Shown one piece after another: positions 8,049 through 16,308 of a stretch of DNA of 64,000 bases. A program made the position numbers and the translations under genes. Under the pieces are notes generated by a model. That model saw only the letters and a list, made by a program, of their open reading frames with translations. It was not told the origin of the DNA and did no database searches. This stretch comes from Alphaproteobacteria bacterium. Lineage in GTDB: Bacteria > Pseudomonadota > Alphaproteobacteria > UBA2136 > UBA6156. Each line of letters starts with the position of its first letter. Position 1 is the first letter of the stretch. The stretch covers positions 264,232 through 328,231 of the forward strand of contig JAIXQG010000002.1 of the NCBI GenBank assembly GCA_027485835.1, written 5' to 3'.

Positions 8049-8831
8049 TTAGGTCATTTGCGTGAGCGTGCTCAGCATCTGGTCGGCGGCGGTAATGATC
8101 TTGCTGTTCATCTCGTACGCACGTTGGGCGGTAATGAGACGGGTAATGCTTTCAATCGGGTCGACGTTACTGGTTTCCAGCGCCCCTTGCACAAGGGTAC
8201 CGGCGCCGTTTTCAGCAAGGTTGGTGTCGACAGGCGCGCCGCTGGCTTCGGTTTCGCGGTAGTAGTTATCGCCCAGGCTTTCCAAGCCCGCTTCGTTGGT
8301 GAACATCGAGACGGTGATGGTGCCGAGCTCGGTGGTGACTCCGGCAACCTTAACGCTCACCACACCGGTGCCGGTGACGGTGAAGTCGGTGGCGTCGGCC
8401 GGTACGGTGATGGCGGGGTCTACGGTGTAGCCTTCTTTGGTCACTAATTGGCCATCCTGGTTAACCTGGAAGGTACCGTCGCGGGTGTAGGATATGGTGC
8501 CGTCCGGCATGTTCACACGGAAGAAGCCGCGACCGGACATGGCGAGGTCGAAATCGTTGCCGGTATTGCTGATGCTGCCCTGCTCCATGATCTTATAGAC
8601 ACTGCCGGTGTTCACACCCAGACCGATTTGCAGACCGGTCGGCGCAAGCGTACCGGCACTGGAGGTAACCGCACCGACACCAATGCGGTTTTGGTACATA
8701 AGATCGGTAAACGCGGGAGTACCACGCTTAAACGCCGTGGTGTTGACGTTGGCGATGTTGTTGGACAACACGTCGACGTTCAGCTGCTGGGCATTCATAC
8801 CCGTGGCGGCAATGCGGAGTGACTGCATCAT
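8049..8831 (-). CDS. flgG: Flagellar distal-rod protein FlgG
   Basis: Builds the distal rod of the flagellum in the periplasm. The 260 residues have the FlgG N-terminus (MMQSLRIAATGMNAQQLNVD, then VLSNNIANVNTTAFKRG), the central DFDLAMSGRGFFRVNMPDG and TRDGTF motif, and the C-terminus SNVDPIESITRLITAQRAYE with MNSKIITAADQMLSTL. Length and motifs are complete. flgF precedes it by 54 bp in the same transcription unit. Confidence 0.96.
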   Translation of the reverse strand: MMQSLRIAATGMNAQQLNVDVLSNNIANVNTTAFKRGTPAFTDLMYQNRIGVGAVTSSAGTLAPTGLQIGLGVNTGSVYKIMEQGSISNTGNDFDLAMSGRGFFRVNMPDGTISYTRDGTFQVNQDGQLVTKEGYTVDPAITVPADATDFTVTGTGVVSVKVAGVTTELGTITVSMFTNEAGLESLGDNYYRETEASGAPVDTNLAENGAGTLVQGALETSNVDPIESITRLITAQRAYEMNSKIITAADQMLSTLTQMT

Positions 8832-8885
8832 GGTGGTTTAACTCCCCTTGTTTCTCAACTTTAAATCTTAATTATACCGTTTGGC

Positions 8886-9614
8886 TTATTGCACCGTCAG
8901 GTTACGGATGGCGCGGCTCTCGAGATCTTCGAGGCTTTTCATCATGCGGATACTGCTCTCGTAGGCGCGGGAGACGTTCTGCATGTTCACCATCTCTTGC
9001 ACGGCATTGACGTTGCTCGATTCCAATACGCCCTGCTTGAGGCGGGCACCTTCCATGGGCACGGCGGCTGCCCCCAGCATGGGGACAAAGGCCGTGTTGC
9101 CGGCACGCTGCAGCTTCGGCAGATCCTCATCCGAAAACGTAAACACACCGATTTGGGCAAACTGGCCACCTTCGGCGGTGCTGAGGGTGCCATCCTCGCC
9201 AAGCTTGATCTCGGCAGCGCCAACCGGCACCTGAATCGGCTGGCCAGCACCATCCAACACGCCATAACCTTCCGGAGTGACCAGAGTGCCTTCGGCATTC
9301 ACTACAAACTGGCCGCGACGGGTGTATTGGCGCGTGCCGTTGACGTCGATGCCAAAAAAACCTTCGCCGTTAATCGCCATATCCAGCTGGTTGCCGGTCT
9401 TTTCCATACCGCCTTGCATCTGGCTCACGTGCAGCGCGCGGTCTTCCACGTAGCTGGCGGTGGCATGCGAGCGCGGACGGCTAATGGTTTCGCGGAACTC
9501 CATCTCCAGCTTACGGAAGCCCTGCGTGTTCACGTTGGCCACGTTGTCGGCCACAGCCGTGAACTCACGCTGTTTGGTCATCACACGGGAGGCGAGGACG
9601 GCGAGCTCTTGCAT
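8886..9614 (-). CDS. flgF: Flagellar rod protein FlgF
   Basis: Proximal/distal rod component. The 242 residues have the rod-family N-terminus (VADNVANVNTQGFRKLEMEF), the LDMAINGEGFFGID and YTRRGQFVVNAEGTLVTPEG segments, and the C-terminus LESSNVNAVQEMVNMQNVSR AYE. FlgF, not FlgG, is chosen because of the divergent N-terminus and the smaller size. First gene of the flgF-flgG unit, 50 bp downstream of a sigma-54 promoter. Confidence 0.92.
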   Translation of the reverse strand: MQELAVLASRVMTKQREFTAVADNVANVNTQGFRKLEMEFRETISRPRSHATASYVEDRALHVSQMQGGMEKTGNQLDMAINGEGFFGIDVNGTRQYTRRGQFVVNAEGTLVTPEGYGVLDGAGQPIQVPVGAAEIKLGEDGTLSTAEGGQFAQIGVFTFSDEDLPKLQRAGNTAFVPMLGAAAVPMEGARLKQGVLESSNVNAVQEMVNMQNVSRAYESSIRMMKSLEDLESRAIRNLTVQ

Positions 9615-9664
9615 GGGTTGATCCTAGACGGTTTTCCGGTTGGTTATTGTTTGTGCCTCTCTAA

Positions 9665-9680
9665 TGCAAACGGCGTGCCA
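9665..9680 (-). promoter_or_regulatory. Sigma-54 (RpoN) promoter of flgF-flgG
   Basis: Minus-strand sequence TGGCACGCCGTTTGCA agrees with the -24/-12 consensus (TGGCACG, N4, TTGCA). It lies 50 bp upstream of the flgF start. Together with the site at 7862 it shows that both rod/ring units are under RpoN control. Confidence 0.9.
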
Positions 9681-9865
9681 ACTTAAGAACGTGGCGGATT
9701 TTCAACGATTGAGAGAGGGACTTATCGAAAAGCTTAAAAAAGCGGTTGAATTTTCAGAGGTGCGCAGGCACATTAGGCGCGTTACACCCTAGGATACACC
9801 CACATCCGTAGCCCGACCAAAAGATAATAACGCTCACCGCGACCGGCAACGAAAGCACCCACCCC

Positions 9866-10594
9866 ATGAAAGACGCTCCTGCGATTCTGCACGATATCCG
9901 CACCATCCGAGATATTGAAAGCAGCCTTGAGGAAGCCGAAACCTTTATTGGCCGCATTAAAGCCAACAAGGTGCGCCTGACCCTGCAAAACGGCAATGTG
10001 TCGATCACCCGTGAAGAGCTGTCCAAAATTACCGACCTTGTGATTACTTTGGAACGCAGCGGCAAAGCGCTGGAGACCGCCGTGCGCTACTTACGCGAGT
10101 TGATGGCTTACGATGAAGTGACGCAACTGTTTAGCCGCCGTTACCTGTTCCACTTACTGGAAAAGGAACTGCACCGCGCGCAGCGTTATGACAACCCGTT
10201 TGCCGTGCTGGCACTGGAAATTGACCCCTTTAGCCATAATCCCGACCTCAAGCATCTGGCCTCGGAAGACCTTAACCTGATGATGGCCGAAACCGCCCGC
10301 GTGGTGCGCAAATACGTACGCGACAGCGATAGCCCGGGTCGTACCGGCGAGCGCACGATTATCTGCCTGCTGCCGGAGACCGATGCCAAGGGCGCACTGA
10401 TTTTGGGTGAGCGTATTCGTAAATCGGTTGATAAGACCTACGACCTGAGCAGCGGACCGAGCCATATGACACTGGTAGGCGGCATTGTGGAAAGCCATGA
10501 CCCTGCGGCTACCGACATGGCGGGACTGCTTTACCTGATTGACCAAAAACTGACAGAAGCCCGCGCTAAAGGGCCGAATGTGATTGTCAAATAA
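9866..10594 (+). CDS. Degenerate GGDEF-domain protein
   Basis: The 242-residue protein has an N-terminal helical segment (1-80) and a C-terminal domain with the GGDEF fold (DEVTQLFSRRYLFHLLEKEL from residue 83, then LPETDAKGALILGERIR after 169). The signature position reads GERTI (161-165) instead of GGDEF, so the c-di-GMP synthesis site is missing; it may bind nucleotide, serve as a receptor or be a scaffold. It lies divergently from the flgF promoter and 227 bp before another GGDEF/EAL gene, suggesting a role in motility control, but that is inference. No good SD is seen upstream. Confidence 0.78.
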   Translation: MKDAPAILHDIRTIRDIESSLEEAETFIGRIKANKVRLTLQNGNVSITREELSKITDLVITLERSGKALETAVRYLRELMAYDEVTQLFSRRYLFHLLEKELHRAQRYDNPFAVLALEIDPFSHNPDLKHLASEDLNLMMAETARVVRKYVRDSDSPGRTGERTIICLLPETDAKGALILGERIRKSVDKTYDLSSGPSHMTLVGGIVESHDPAATDMAGLLYLIDQKLTEARAKGPNVIVK

Positions 10595-10612
10595 GTAAGT
10601 CTTTGTCTTTGC

Positions 10613-10641
10613 AAAAAGCCTTCCGCAAGTGGAGGCTTTTT
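10613..10641 (+). terminator. Rho-independent terminator
   Basis: AAAAAGCCTTCC/GGAGGCTTTTT stem with a single bulge and 6-nt loop, 18 bp after the GGDEF gene. Confidence 0.82.
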
Positions 10642-10824
10642 ATTGATTACAACGGCTCTCCAAGCCAAACTAAACGGTGCCTTATAGTCACACCAGGGTG
10701 ATATTCGCGCCGCATTCGTTCGTCTTTAACTTGCACTCTCTTTTCTAAGCCCCGAGAATACCTTTCAACAAGACTGTCAGTAAGGCGTTCGCTTTATTTA
10801 CGGCCCCATATATAAGGACACATG

Positions 10825-12939
10825 ATGAACAAAGCGAAAACGCTAGCGCAGCTGGTTTTGGTTGGCACTAACTCAAATGCGACGCGTGTCCGCGATTTCA
10901 TTCGTGCCGGTGGCGGGCACTGGAGCAGCGACGATGTTCATTCCGCGGAAACCTTTGACGAAGTGAAGCGCCTGACTGAAGGCTGCTACCCGCTGCCGAG
11001 CATTGTGCTGATTTGCACCGACAGCCTCTCTGCCGCGCTGGAAACCTGGTATAGCGCGCAGGGCCGCGCCGAGCATATTGTGAACTTTACCATCTCGGAT
11101 AGCCGCGCCGTGATTGAAACCGCGCAGCAGTATGGCCACCCGATTGGCTGTTCTTCGGATATTTTAAGCCCTGTCACGGTGACCGACGGCTTGCTACTGG
11201 CGATGGAAATGCAGAATGTGCGCGCCCAACGCAGCAAATTGCAGAATATGTACGACCTTGCCGAAGACCGTTTCCGCGACATGGCCGATCTGTTTGCCGA
11301 CTGGTTGTGGGAAGTAGATACCGATTTGAAACTGGCTTTTTCCAGTTCTCGCAAGCGCCCTGCCAGCGGCGCAAATGCCGGTAGCATGTTTACCAACTGC
11401 TTTTTGGATGAGGAAAAGCTGCGGATTGAAGACGATTTTGCCGAACTAGCACGCAACCCCCGCCCCTTCCATGACCGCGACTACTGGAGCCAAGACCCCT
11501 ACGGCAGCCGCATTTGTTGGAACGTGAGTGGTATGCCAGTGGTAGATGGCTCGGGTAAATTGCTCGGCTTCCGCGGTGTGGCCCGTGACGTGAGCAGCAT
11601 GAAAGCGGCGACCGACCAGATTTATTACCTTTCCAACCACGACGCCCTGACCGGTGTGATGAACCGCCACCGCTTCCAAGACGAACTTATCCGCACCCTG
11701 CGCAGCGCCAAACGCGAACAACGCAGCGGCGCGTTGCTGCTTTTGGATATCGACCGCTTCTCGTACGTCAACCAGACTTACGGGCACCAGGTTGGTGACA
11801 AACTGCTGATTCACTTTGCGCAGGTTTTGAAGGACAACGTTCGGACCGGCGATATTGTCTCGCGCCTTGATGGCGACCAATTTGCGGTAGTGCTGCGCGA
11901 CGTGCGCCCCGAAGATGTGGACAGCCGTTTGGAACGCCTGCAAGCCACCATTTCCAGCCGCCCGCTGGCTACCGAGAGCGGCAGTATTACGCTGAACGTC
12001 TCGGGCGGTGTCGCGCTTTACCCGCAGGATGCCGAAAACGCCGACCAGTTACTGGCCTACGCCATTGGCGCGCTTGGCCGTGCCAAGATACGCGGCCCGC
12101 ACCGCATTGAACGCCACGACCCGCAACAGCAGGCCGAAACCGTTGCCAACGGCCAGATGGAATGGGTGGAGCTGGTCAACGAGTGCCTGACCAACCACAA
12201 AACCCGCTTGGTGCTTTACTACCAACCAATTGTGCCGCTCAGCGGCCCGGCGATTCAGGAAGGTGCCAGCGAGCACTACGAAGTGCTGGTGCGCCTGATT
12301 GACCGCGACGGCAACCTGATACCCCCCGGCAAGTTTATTGCGACGGCGGAAGAATTCGGACTTATCAGCAAGATCGACTCGCTGGTGACCATGCGCGCGA
12401 TTGACATGCTGCAAATGTGGCAGCAACAGGGCCGCAACGTGCACCTGAGCGTGAACCTGAGCGGTAAAACCTTTGATGATGCCGTGTTTACCCAACACCT
12501 GAAGGAAACTCTCGCAGCGGCCAAGTTACCGCCGAAGTCACTCATTTTTGAAGTAACCGAAACGGCGTTGCTGCGCGACCTGCAACTGGTGAAAACCTTT
12601 ATGAAGGACATGCGTGAGCTGGGTGCCGGTTTTGCGCTGGATGACTGTGGTGTGGGCTATTCCAGCTTCAACTACATCCGTCAGCTAGAACTCGATTTCA
12701 TCAAGATTGACGGCAGCTTTGTGCGCAACCTGCACCAGAACGATGACGACCAAGCGTTTGTGAAAGCCCTTGCCGACGTTGCCAAGCAGAAGAATATCTC
12801 GACCGTCGCGGAAATGGTGGAGCACGAAGCCGCGATGATTGCCTTGCGCAATATGGGTATCGACTTCGGGCAGGGCTTCTTCTTTGCTCCCCCCGCTGCC
12901 GAGGCGCAGAGTGGCGTTTGGAAGAAATTTGTGAACTAA
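10825..12939 (+). CDS. PAS-like / GGDEF / EAL c-di-GMP protein
   Basis: A ~704-residue signalling protein. Numbered from the first ATG at 10822, residues 1-130 form an unassigned receiver-like N-terminus and 145-260 a PAS-like segment ending in the FRGVARDVSS linker. The GGDEF-type domain begins at NHDALTGVMNRHRF (~272); its signature is DGDQF (350-354), a degenerate form unlikely to make c-di-GMP. The EAL domain keeps EVLVR (487-491), N545, E577/E580, DD (607-608), K628 and E664, so phosphodiesterase activity is plausible. Two ATGs (10822, 10825) follow AAGGA; spacing favours the second. It is probably cytosolic, since no membrane helix is clear. It follows the degenerate GGDEF gene on the same strand. 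Confidence 0.88.
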   Translation: MNKAKTLAQLVLVGTNSNATRVRDFIRAGGGHWSSDDVHSAETFDEVKRLTEGCYPLPSIVLICTDSLSAALETWYSAQGRAEHIVNFTISDSRAVIETAQQYGHPIGCSSDILSPVTVTDGLLLAMEMQNVRAQRSKLQNMYDLAEDRFRDMADLFADWLWEVDTDLKLAFSSSRKRPASGANAGSMFTNCFLDEEKLRIEDDFAELARNPRPFHDRDYWSQDPYGSRICWNVSGMPVVDGSGKLLGFRGVARDVSSMKAATDQIYYLSNHDALTGVMNRHRFQDELIRTLRSAKREQRSGALLLLDIDRFSYVNQTYGHQVGDKLLIHFAQVLKDNVRTGDIVSRLDGDQFAVVLRDVRPEDVDSRLERLQATISSRPLATESGSITLNVSGGVALYPQDAENADQLLAYAIGALGRAKIRGPHRIERHDPQQQAETVANGQMEWVELVNECLTNHKTRLVLYYQPIVPLSGPAIQEGASEHYEVLVRLIDRDGNLIPPGKFIATAEEFGLISKIDSLVTMRAIDMLQMWQQQGRNVHLSVNLSGKTFDDAVFTQHLKETLAAAKLPPKSLIFEVTETALLRDLQLVKTFMKDMRELGAGFALDDCGVGYSSFNYIRQLELDFIKIDGSFVRNLHQNDDDQAFVKALADVAKQKNISTVAEMVEHEAAMIALRNMGIDFGQGFFFAPPAAEAQSGVWKKFVN

Positions 12940-12953
12940 CTGCTTTGCACGAC

Positions 12954-12981
12954 ACAGGGGCCTCATCGGCCCCTGTTTTTT
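12954..12981 (+). terminator. Rho-independent terminator
   Basis: ACAGGGGCC/GGCCCCTGT 9-bp stem with 5-nt loop and T-run, 14 bp after the EAL gene. Confidence 0.92.
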
Positions 12982-13046
12982 ATTGCTCCTTATTACAATT
13001 TATTGCATACATAACTACCTTTAACACTTCCCCGGAGTTTTCGACT

Positions 13047-13517
13047 ATGAAGATGACCGATTTCAACCCAACCCTTGAACTGAACGTTAATCTGCGAGAC
13101 CGCGATGCTTTGCTTGAAGCACGACGGCAGATTGATGAGGCGTTGCGCGCCTTGCCTCCTGACGATCCCTCTCCGCATTTTGGTTTGCTGGAGGATGTCC
13201 GTCGGGTGCTCCGCGCCCATAACCCGAACCTGATTGCCGTTGCGCCCAACGTGCGGAACGTACTCTGCGAGGCGATTTCCGCGGGTCATATTCTTCGTGA
13301 TGGCCATAACCTGCCGCCAAGCAAGCGATTGCTGATGCAAGATACTCGCTTTTTGACATTCAAAACGCATCATCGGCTGGATTTGCCATTGCCGTTCGAG
13401 AGCCTCGTGGCATCAGATATCCAGACTGTTTTGCAGATGTACCATCCGCATGGCTCCAAGATTGGACCAAGTGTGTGGACCTACGTGCAGGAGTACGGGC
13501 TGTGCCCACCTACTTGA
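13047..13517 (+). CDS. Hypothetical protein, 156 residues
   Basis: ATG at 13047 chosen because GGAG precedes it by 9 bp and it lies after the terminator of the EAL gene; an in-frame extension to 12918 would overlap that gene. The sequence MKMTDFNPTLELNVNLRDRD then LLEARRQIDEALRALP is soluble, with no signal peptide or membrane segment. No family is recognised. It is a self-contained unit ending at a shared convergent terminator, like the other small unknown genes in this window. Confidence 0.6.
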   Translation: MKMTDFNPTLELNVNLRDRDALLEARRQIDEALRALPPDDPSPHFGLLEDVRRVLRAHNPNLIAVAPNVRNVLCEAISAGHILRDGHNLPPSKRLLMQDTRFLTFKTHHRLDLPLPFESLVASDIQTVLQMYHPHGSKIGPSVWTYVQEYGLCPPT

Positions 13518-13535
13518 GATCATCACTTCGTTTGG

Positions 13536-13562
13536 AAACCCGCCATCTGGCGGGTTTCTTTG
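13536..13562. terminator. Bidirectional terminator
   Basis: AAACCCGCCA/TGGCGGGTTT, 9-10-bp stem with a small loop, between the 156-residue gene and the convergent Nudix gene. Confidence 0.85.
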
Positions 13563-13565
13563 CGT

Positions 13566-14081
13566 TTAGAGGCCGGAATCCAGTTCCGCGAGGGCTGCCT
13601 TGAGAATGGCGCGCTCGCGCGAGTTGACGAAGTAGTGGGAGTAATCGTGGGTGGTGGCTTCGGCTTCCAAGCGTTCCAGCACGTCTTTGGGGTCCAGCCA
13701 GAGGAGCACAAAGTCGTCGCGGACTTCGCCGGCATCGAACGCCGTGGCGCCTTTGGCACCGACAACCTTGGCGATATACCCTTGCGAAATTTGCAGGAAG
13801 CCGCCTTTGGCGCGGTATTCTTCCACGGTATGGACATGCTTCAGCACGTCGGCTCTACAGCCGGTCTCTTCCTTGAGTTCTCGCGCCAAGCCTGAGGTGT
13901 GATCCTCCCCCTCTTCCAAACCGCCCCCTGGGAGCTTGTGATAGCCTTTGGCGGCGATAAACATCACTGCCATGCGGCCTTCTTCGTCGAGCAATACAGC
14001 ACGGGAGGTGCGGCGCACATCGGGTGTTTCCGGAAACGGTGCATAAGCCGCAGGGTTTTTATCGTATATTTTTGTTATCAT
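13566..14081 (-). CDS. Nudix hydrolase
   Basis: Hydrolyses nucleoside diphosphates linked to another group; exact substrate unknown. The 171 residues contain a complete Nudix box (residues 53-75: G53, E59, RELKEETG at 67-74) matching GX5EX7REUXEEXGU. Upstream TSRAVLLDEEGRMAVMFIAA and the C-terminal DFVLLWLDPKDVLERLEAEA are typical of the family's MutT-like members. It lies downstream of rpsO, on the same strand, with a terminator between, so is probably transcribed separately. Confidence 0.9.
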   Translation of the reverse strand: MITKIYDKNPAAYAPFPETPDVRRTSRAVLLDEEGRMAVMFIAAKGYHKLPGGGLEEGEDHTSGLARELKEETGCRADVLKHVHTVEEYRAKGGFLQISQGYIAKVVGAKGATAFDAGEVRDDFVLLWLDPKDVLERLEAEATTHDYSHYFVNSRERAILKAALAELDSGL

Positions 14082-14142
14082 GCGTTCTTATGGGGTGCCC
14101 CCTTATTAAAACTGTCCACAGGTCAAGATACTCATAGGTAAA

Positions 14143-14165
14143 GAAAAAGCCGCCCGAAGGCGGCT
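14143..14165 (-). terminator. Terminator after rpsO
   Basis: AGCCGCC/GGCGGCT 7-bp stem with TTCG-type tetraloop; on the minus strand a T-run follows. Placed 18 bp after the rpsO stop. Confidence 0.9.
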
Positions 14166-14182
14166 CTTTAACAAGCTTACGC

Positions 14183-14452
14183 TTACTTGCGCAGACCGAG
14201 GGACTCGATCAGGCTTTGGTAGCGGCTGGCGTCGGACTTCTTGAGGTAGTCCAGCAGGCTACGGCGGTTGGCAACCAGAGCCAGCAGACCACGACGGCCG
14301 TGCTTGTCTTGCTTGTGGGTCTTGAAGTGTTCGGTGAGGTTACGGATGCGCTCGGAGAGGATGGCAACCTGTACTTCGGGGGAGCCGGTGTCGCCTTCGA
14401 CACGGGCGTATTGCTTGACCAATTCGGCCTTGCGCTTGGTGGTGATGGACAT
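14183..14452 (-). CDS. rpsO: 30S ribosomal protein S15
   Basis: Small-subunit protein binding 16S rRNA. The 89 residues match E. coli S15 in length and sequence: [56 protein letters not shown] and the C-terminal [12 protein letters not shown]. In many bacteria rpsO precedes pnp; here pnp is 27 kb away on the opposite strand. truB lies upstream across a 185-bp gap containing a TAGCAAA/TTTGCTA inverted repeat (14610-14636). Confidence 0.98.
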   Translation of the reverse strand: MSITTKRKAELVKQYARVEGDTGSPEVQVAILSERIRNLTEHFKTHKQDKHGRRGLLALVANRRSLLDYLKKSDASRYQSLIESLGLRK

Positions 14453-14637
14453 GGTATGTGTCTTTCGTTTCGTGACCCTTGACTGAAAATATATTTCCCA
14501 ATTCTACTATGCTGGCCGCTTTTTGCGCTTTGCTAGCCCTGTGCTGCTCACGTACTTTTCTGTACGCTGCGCTGCTCGGTCTTCGCAAATCCCAAAAATC
14601 GTCTCAGCCTAGCAAATTCTGAAACATATTTTGCTAC

Positions 14638-15384
14638 CTACTTCGCCGGGGGTCCGTCCAGCGGAAGAAGATAGGTGTGCGTATCGCCGGTTTGCAGGGC
14701 TTTGTCAAGCATTTCATAGGTTACCGCTTGCCCGGCGCTAAAAGGCCCGTGCTGGATGCGGGTGAGTGTGGTGACGTGGCCGACGGTGCCGAGTGCCAGC
14801 GCGATATCCCGTGCCAGCGCGCGGATGTAAGTACCTTTGCTGACTTCGGCTTCCAGCAAGGCTTTTTCGGAAGAAAACTCCAGCACTTTCAGCTTGCTGA
14901 TGGTAACGGGGCGCGCGGCAAGTTGCACGTCGGCCCCTTCCCGCGCCAGTTTGTAGGCGCGCTGGCCGTCGACTTTGAGGGCCGAAAAGGCCGGTGGCTG
15001 CTGGGAAATGGAACCCGTGAATTGCGGCATGATGGCCAGAAGTTCGGCTTCGGTGGGGCGTTTGCTTGACGTTGCCACCACCTCGCCTTCGGTGTCGTCG
15101 GTGCTGGTTTGGGTGCCGAAGTTGAGGGTGAAGGTGTAGGTCTTTACCCCTTCCAGCAAGGCTTGCAGGTGTTTGGTACCCTTGCCGATACCGATGGGCA
15201 GCAGGCCGTCGGCAAGAGGGTCGAGTGTGCCGCCGTGGCCGATTTTAACGCCCTTAGGCTGGCTGCAGTGGTTTTTGAGAAGCCATTTGAGGCGGTTGGT
15301 GACGCCCGCTGAGGTGGGGCCGACGGGTTTATAGACGACGTAAAAGCCGTGGACGGTGGTGGCGGGCTGCGGTAGTGGCGGCAT
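14638..15384 (-). CDS. truB: tRNA pseudouridine(55) synthase TruB
   Basis: Makes pseudouridine 55 in the T-arm of tRNAs. The 248 residues contain the catalytic motif GHGGTLDPLADG with Asp55, the conserved YKPVGPTSAGVTN at 18-30, and SKGTYIRALARDIALALGT, a second family signature. Slightly short compared with the ~310-residue E. coli protein, lacking the C-terminal PUA domain, as is common in Alphaproteobacteria. It follows rbfA by 10 bp on the same strand. Confidence 0.96.
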   Translation of the reverse strand: MPPLPQPATTVHGFYVVYKPVGPTSAGVTNRLKWLLKNHCSQPKGVKIGHGGTLDPLADGLLPIGIGKGTKHLQALLEGVKTYTFTLNFGTQTSTDDTEGEVVATSSKRPTEAELLAIMPQFTGSISQQPPAFSALKVDGQRAYKLAREGADVQLAARPVTISKLKVLEFSSEKALLEAEVSKGTYIRALARDIALALGTVGHVTTLTRIQHGPFSAGQAVTYEMLDKALQTGDTHTYLLPLDGPPAK

Positions 15385-15394
15385 GGACGCCGCC

Positions 15395-15739
15395 TTACTT
15401 CATCATCTGCTTGGTGGCAGCGGGGTAGCTTTTGTCGGTTTCGGCGGGGAAGAAGGCGATGTCCGGGATGTATTTGGTCGCCAGCTTTTCGGCGAGGATT
15501 TTGCGCAGCGGCTTGGCGATTTGGGCGTTGAGTTCAGCAAAAAAGGCGTCGGTGTTCAGCTCGGTCGGCACCAGCAGGTACATGCGGCCAAGGCGGAGGT
15601 CGGGCGAGACCCAGCTATCCACCACGCTAACGCGCGACAGCGGCAGGGTGGAGGCGACACGCCCCTGCACCAACGCCATGGCGACGACGTGTTGAACTTC
15701 GTTAGCGACCTTGTGCTGGCGGGGTGTCATGCTTTTCAT
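15395..15739 (-). CDS. rbfA: Ribosome-binding factor A (RbfA)
   Basis: Assists late 30S-subunit maturation. The 114 residues show the KH-like pattern: PRQHKVANEVQHVVAMALVQ, DPRL-like DLRLGRMYLLV and the C-terminal KYIPDIAFFPAETD. Short acidic helix between. Its place between infB and truB is the usual one. An acetyltransferase gene on the plus strand lies between it and infB. The start codon is the first ATG with MKSMTPRQ; the internal Met4 is an alternative. Confidence 0.93.
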   Translation of the reverse strand: MKSMTPRQHKVANEVQHVVAMALVQGRVASTLPLSRVSVVDSWVSPDLRLGRMYLLVPTELNTDAFFAELNAQIAKPLRKILAEKLATKYIPDIAFFPAETDKSYPAATKQMMK

Positions 15740-15793
15740 GGCCTTGGTTTAGAAGGATTTGCGCGGTTTGTCAAATTTACCTATTCTGGGCTT

Positions 15794-16267
15794 ATGAAAC
15801 TGACCTTCCGCCCGATTACCGAAACCGATTTTGTCCAAGCCGAGGCGATGAAGCGGGCGACGGTTATGGCGGCAATGGGAGACACCAACTTGTTTGATAG
15901 GTGGTTTAACCACGACTACCCGTTTGAAAATCACCTGAAAAAGCTAATCGACTTCGACCCTGCCAGCTGCGTGTTTGCTTTGTTGGATAACGAAATTGTG
16001 GGCCACCTTCACCTGATGATTGTGGAAGAGGGCACCTGCGGCTACCTGAACGATATTTACCTGAAACCGGAGCACCGCGGGCGTGGCTTGGGCGAGCAAT
16101 TGCACGCCTATACCATGGATTTCTTCCAGAAACATGGCGTGAACCGCGCGATGCTGCGCACCAACCCTGCCCAAGCCAAGCTTATAGCGTTTTATGAGCG
16201 GATGGGGTGGGTGTTGGGGGCGCCTTCCAGCTTTGGCTTGGTGTGGATGGGGCGAACGTTAACCTAA
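15794..16267 (+). CDS. GNAT-family N-acetyltransferase
   Basis: The ATG at 15794 begins MKLTFRPITETDFVQAEAMK, a typical GNAT start; an in-frame extension to 15356 runs antisense to rbfA and is rejected. The acetyl-CoA loop LKPEHRGRGLGEQLHAYTMD and AFYERMGWV at the C-terminus are clear. Substrate unknown. Inserted on the opposite strand between rbfA and infB, which are normally adjacent, and bounded by a strong bidirectional terminator. Confidence 0.88.
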   Translation: MKLTFRPITETDFVQAEAMKRATVMAAMGDTNLFDRWFNHDYPFENHLKKLIDFDPASCVFALLDNEIVGHLHLMIVEEGTCGYLNDIYLKPEHRGRGLGEQLHAYTMDFFQKHGVNRAMLRTNPAQAKLIAFYERMGWVLGAPSSFGLVWMGRTLT

Positions 16268-16268
16268 T

Positions 16269-16299
16269 AAAAAAGCCGCCGGGGTTTCGGCGGCTTTTT
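16269..16299. terminator. Bidirectional terminator
   Basis: AAAAAGCCGCC/GGCGGCTTTTT stem, 8-nt loop, between the acetyltransferase and convergent infB. Confidence 0.93.
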
Positions 16300-16308
16300 C
16301 GTGATCGC

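Noticed and set aside
14610..14636. TAGCAAA/TTTGCTA inverted repeat as truB terminator
   Set aside because: Weak AT-rich stem, no T-tract on the right side, could be chance.
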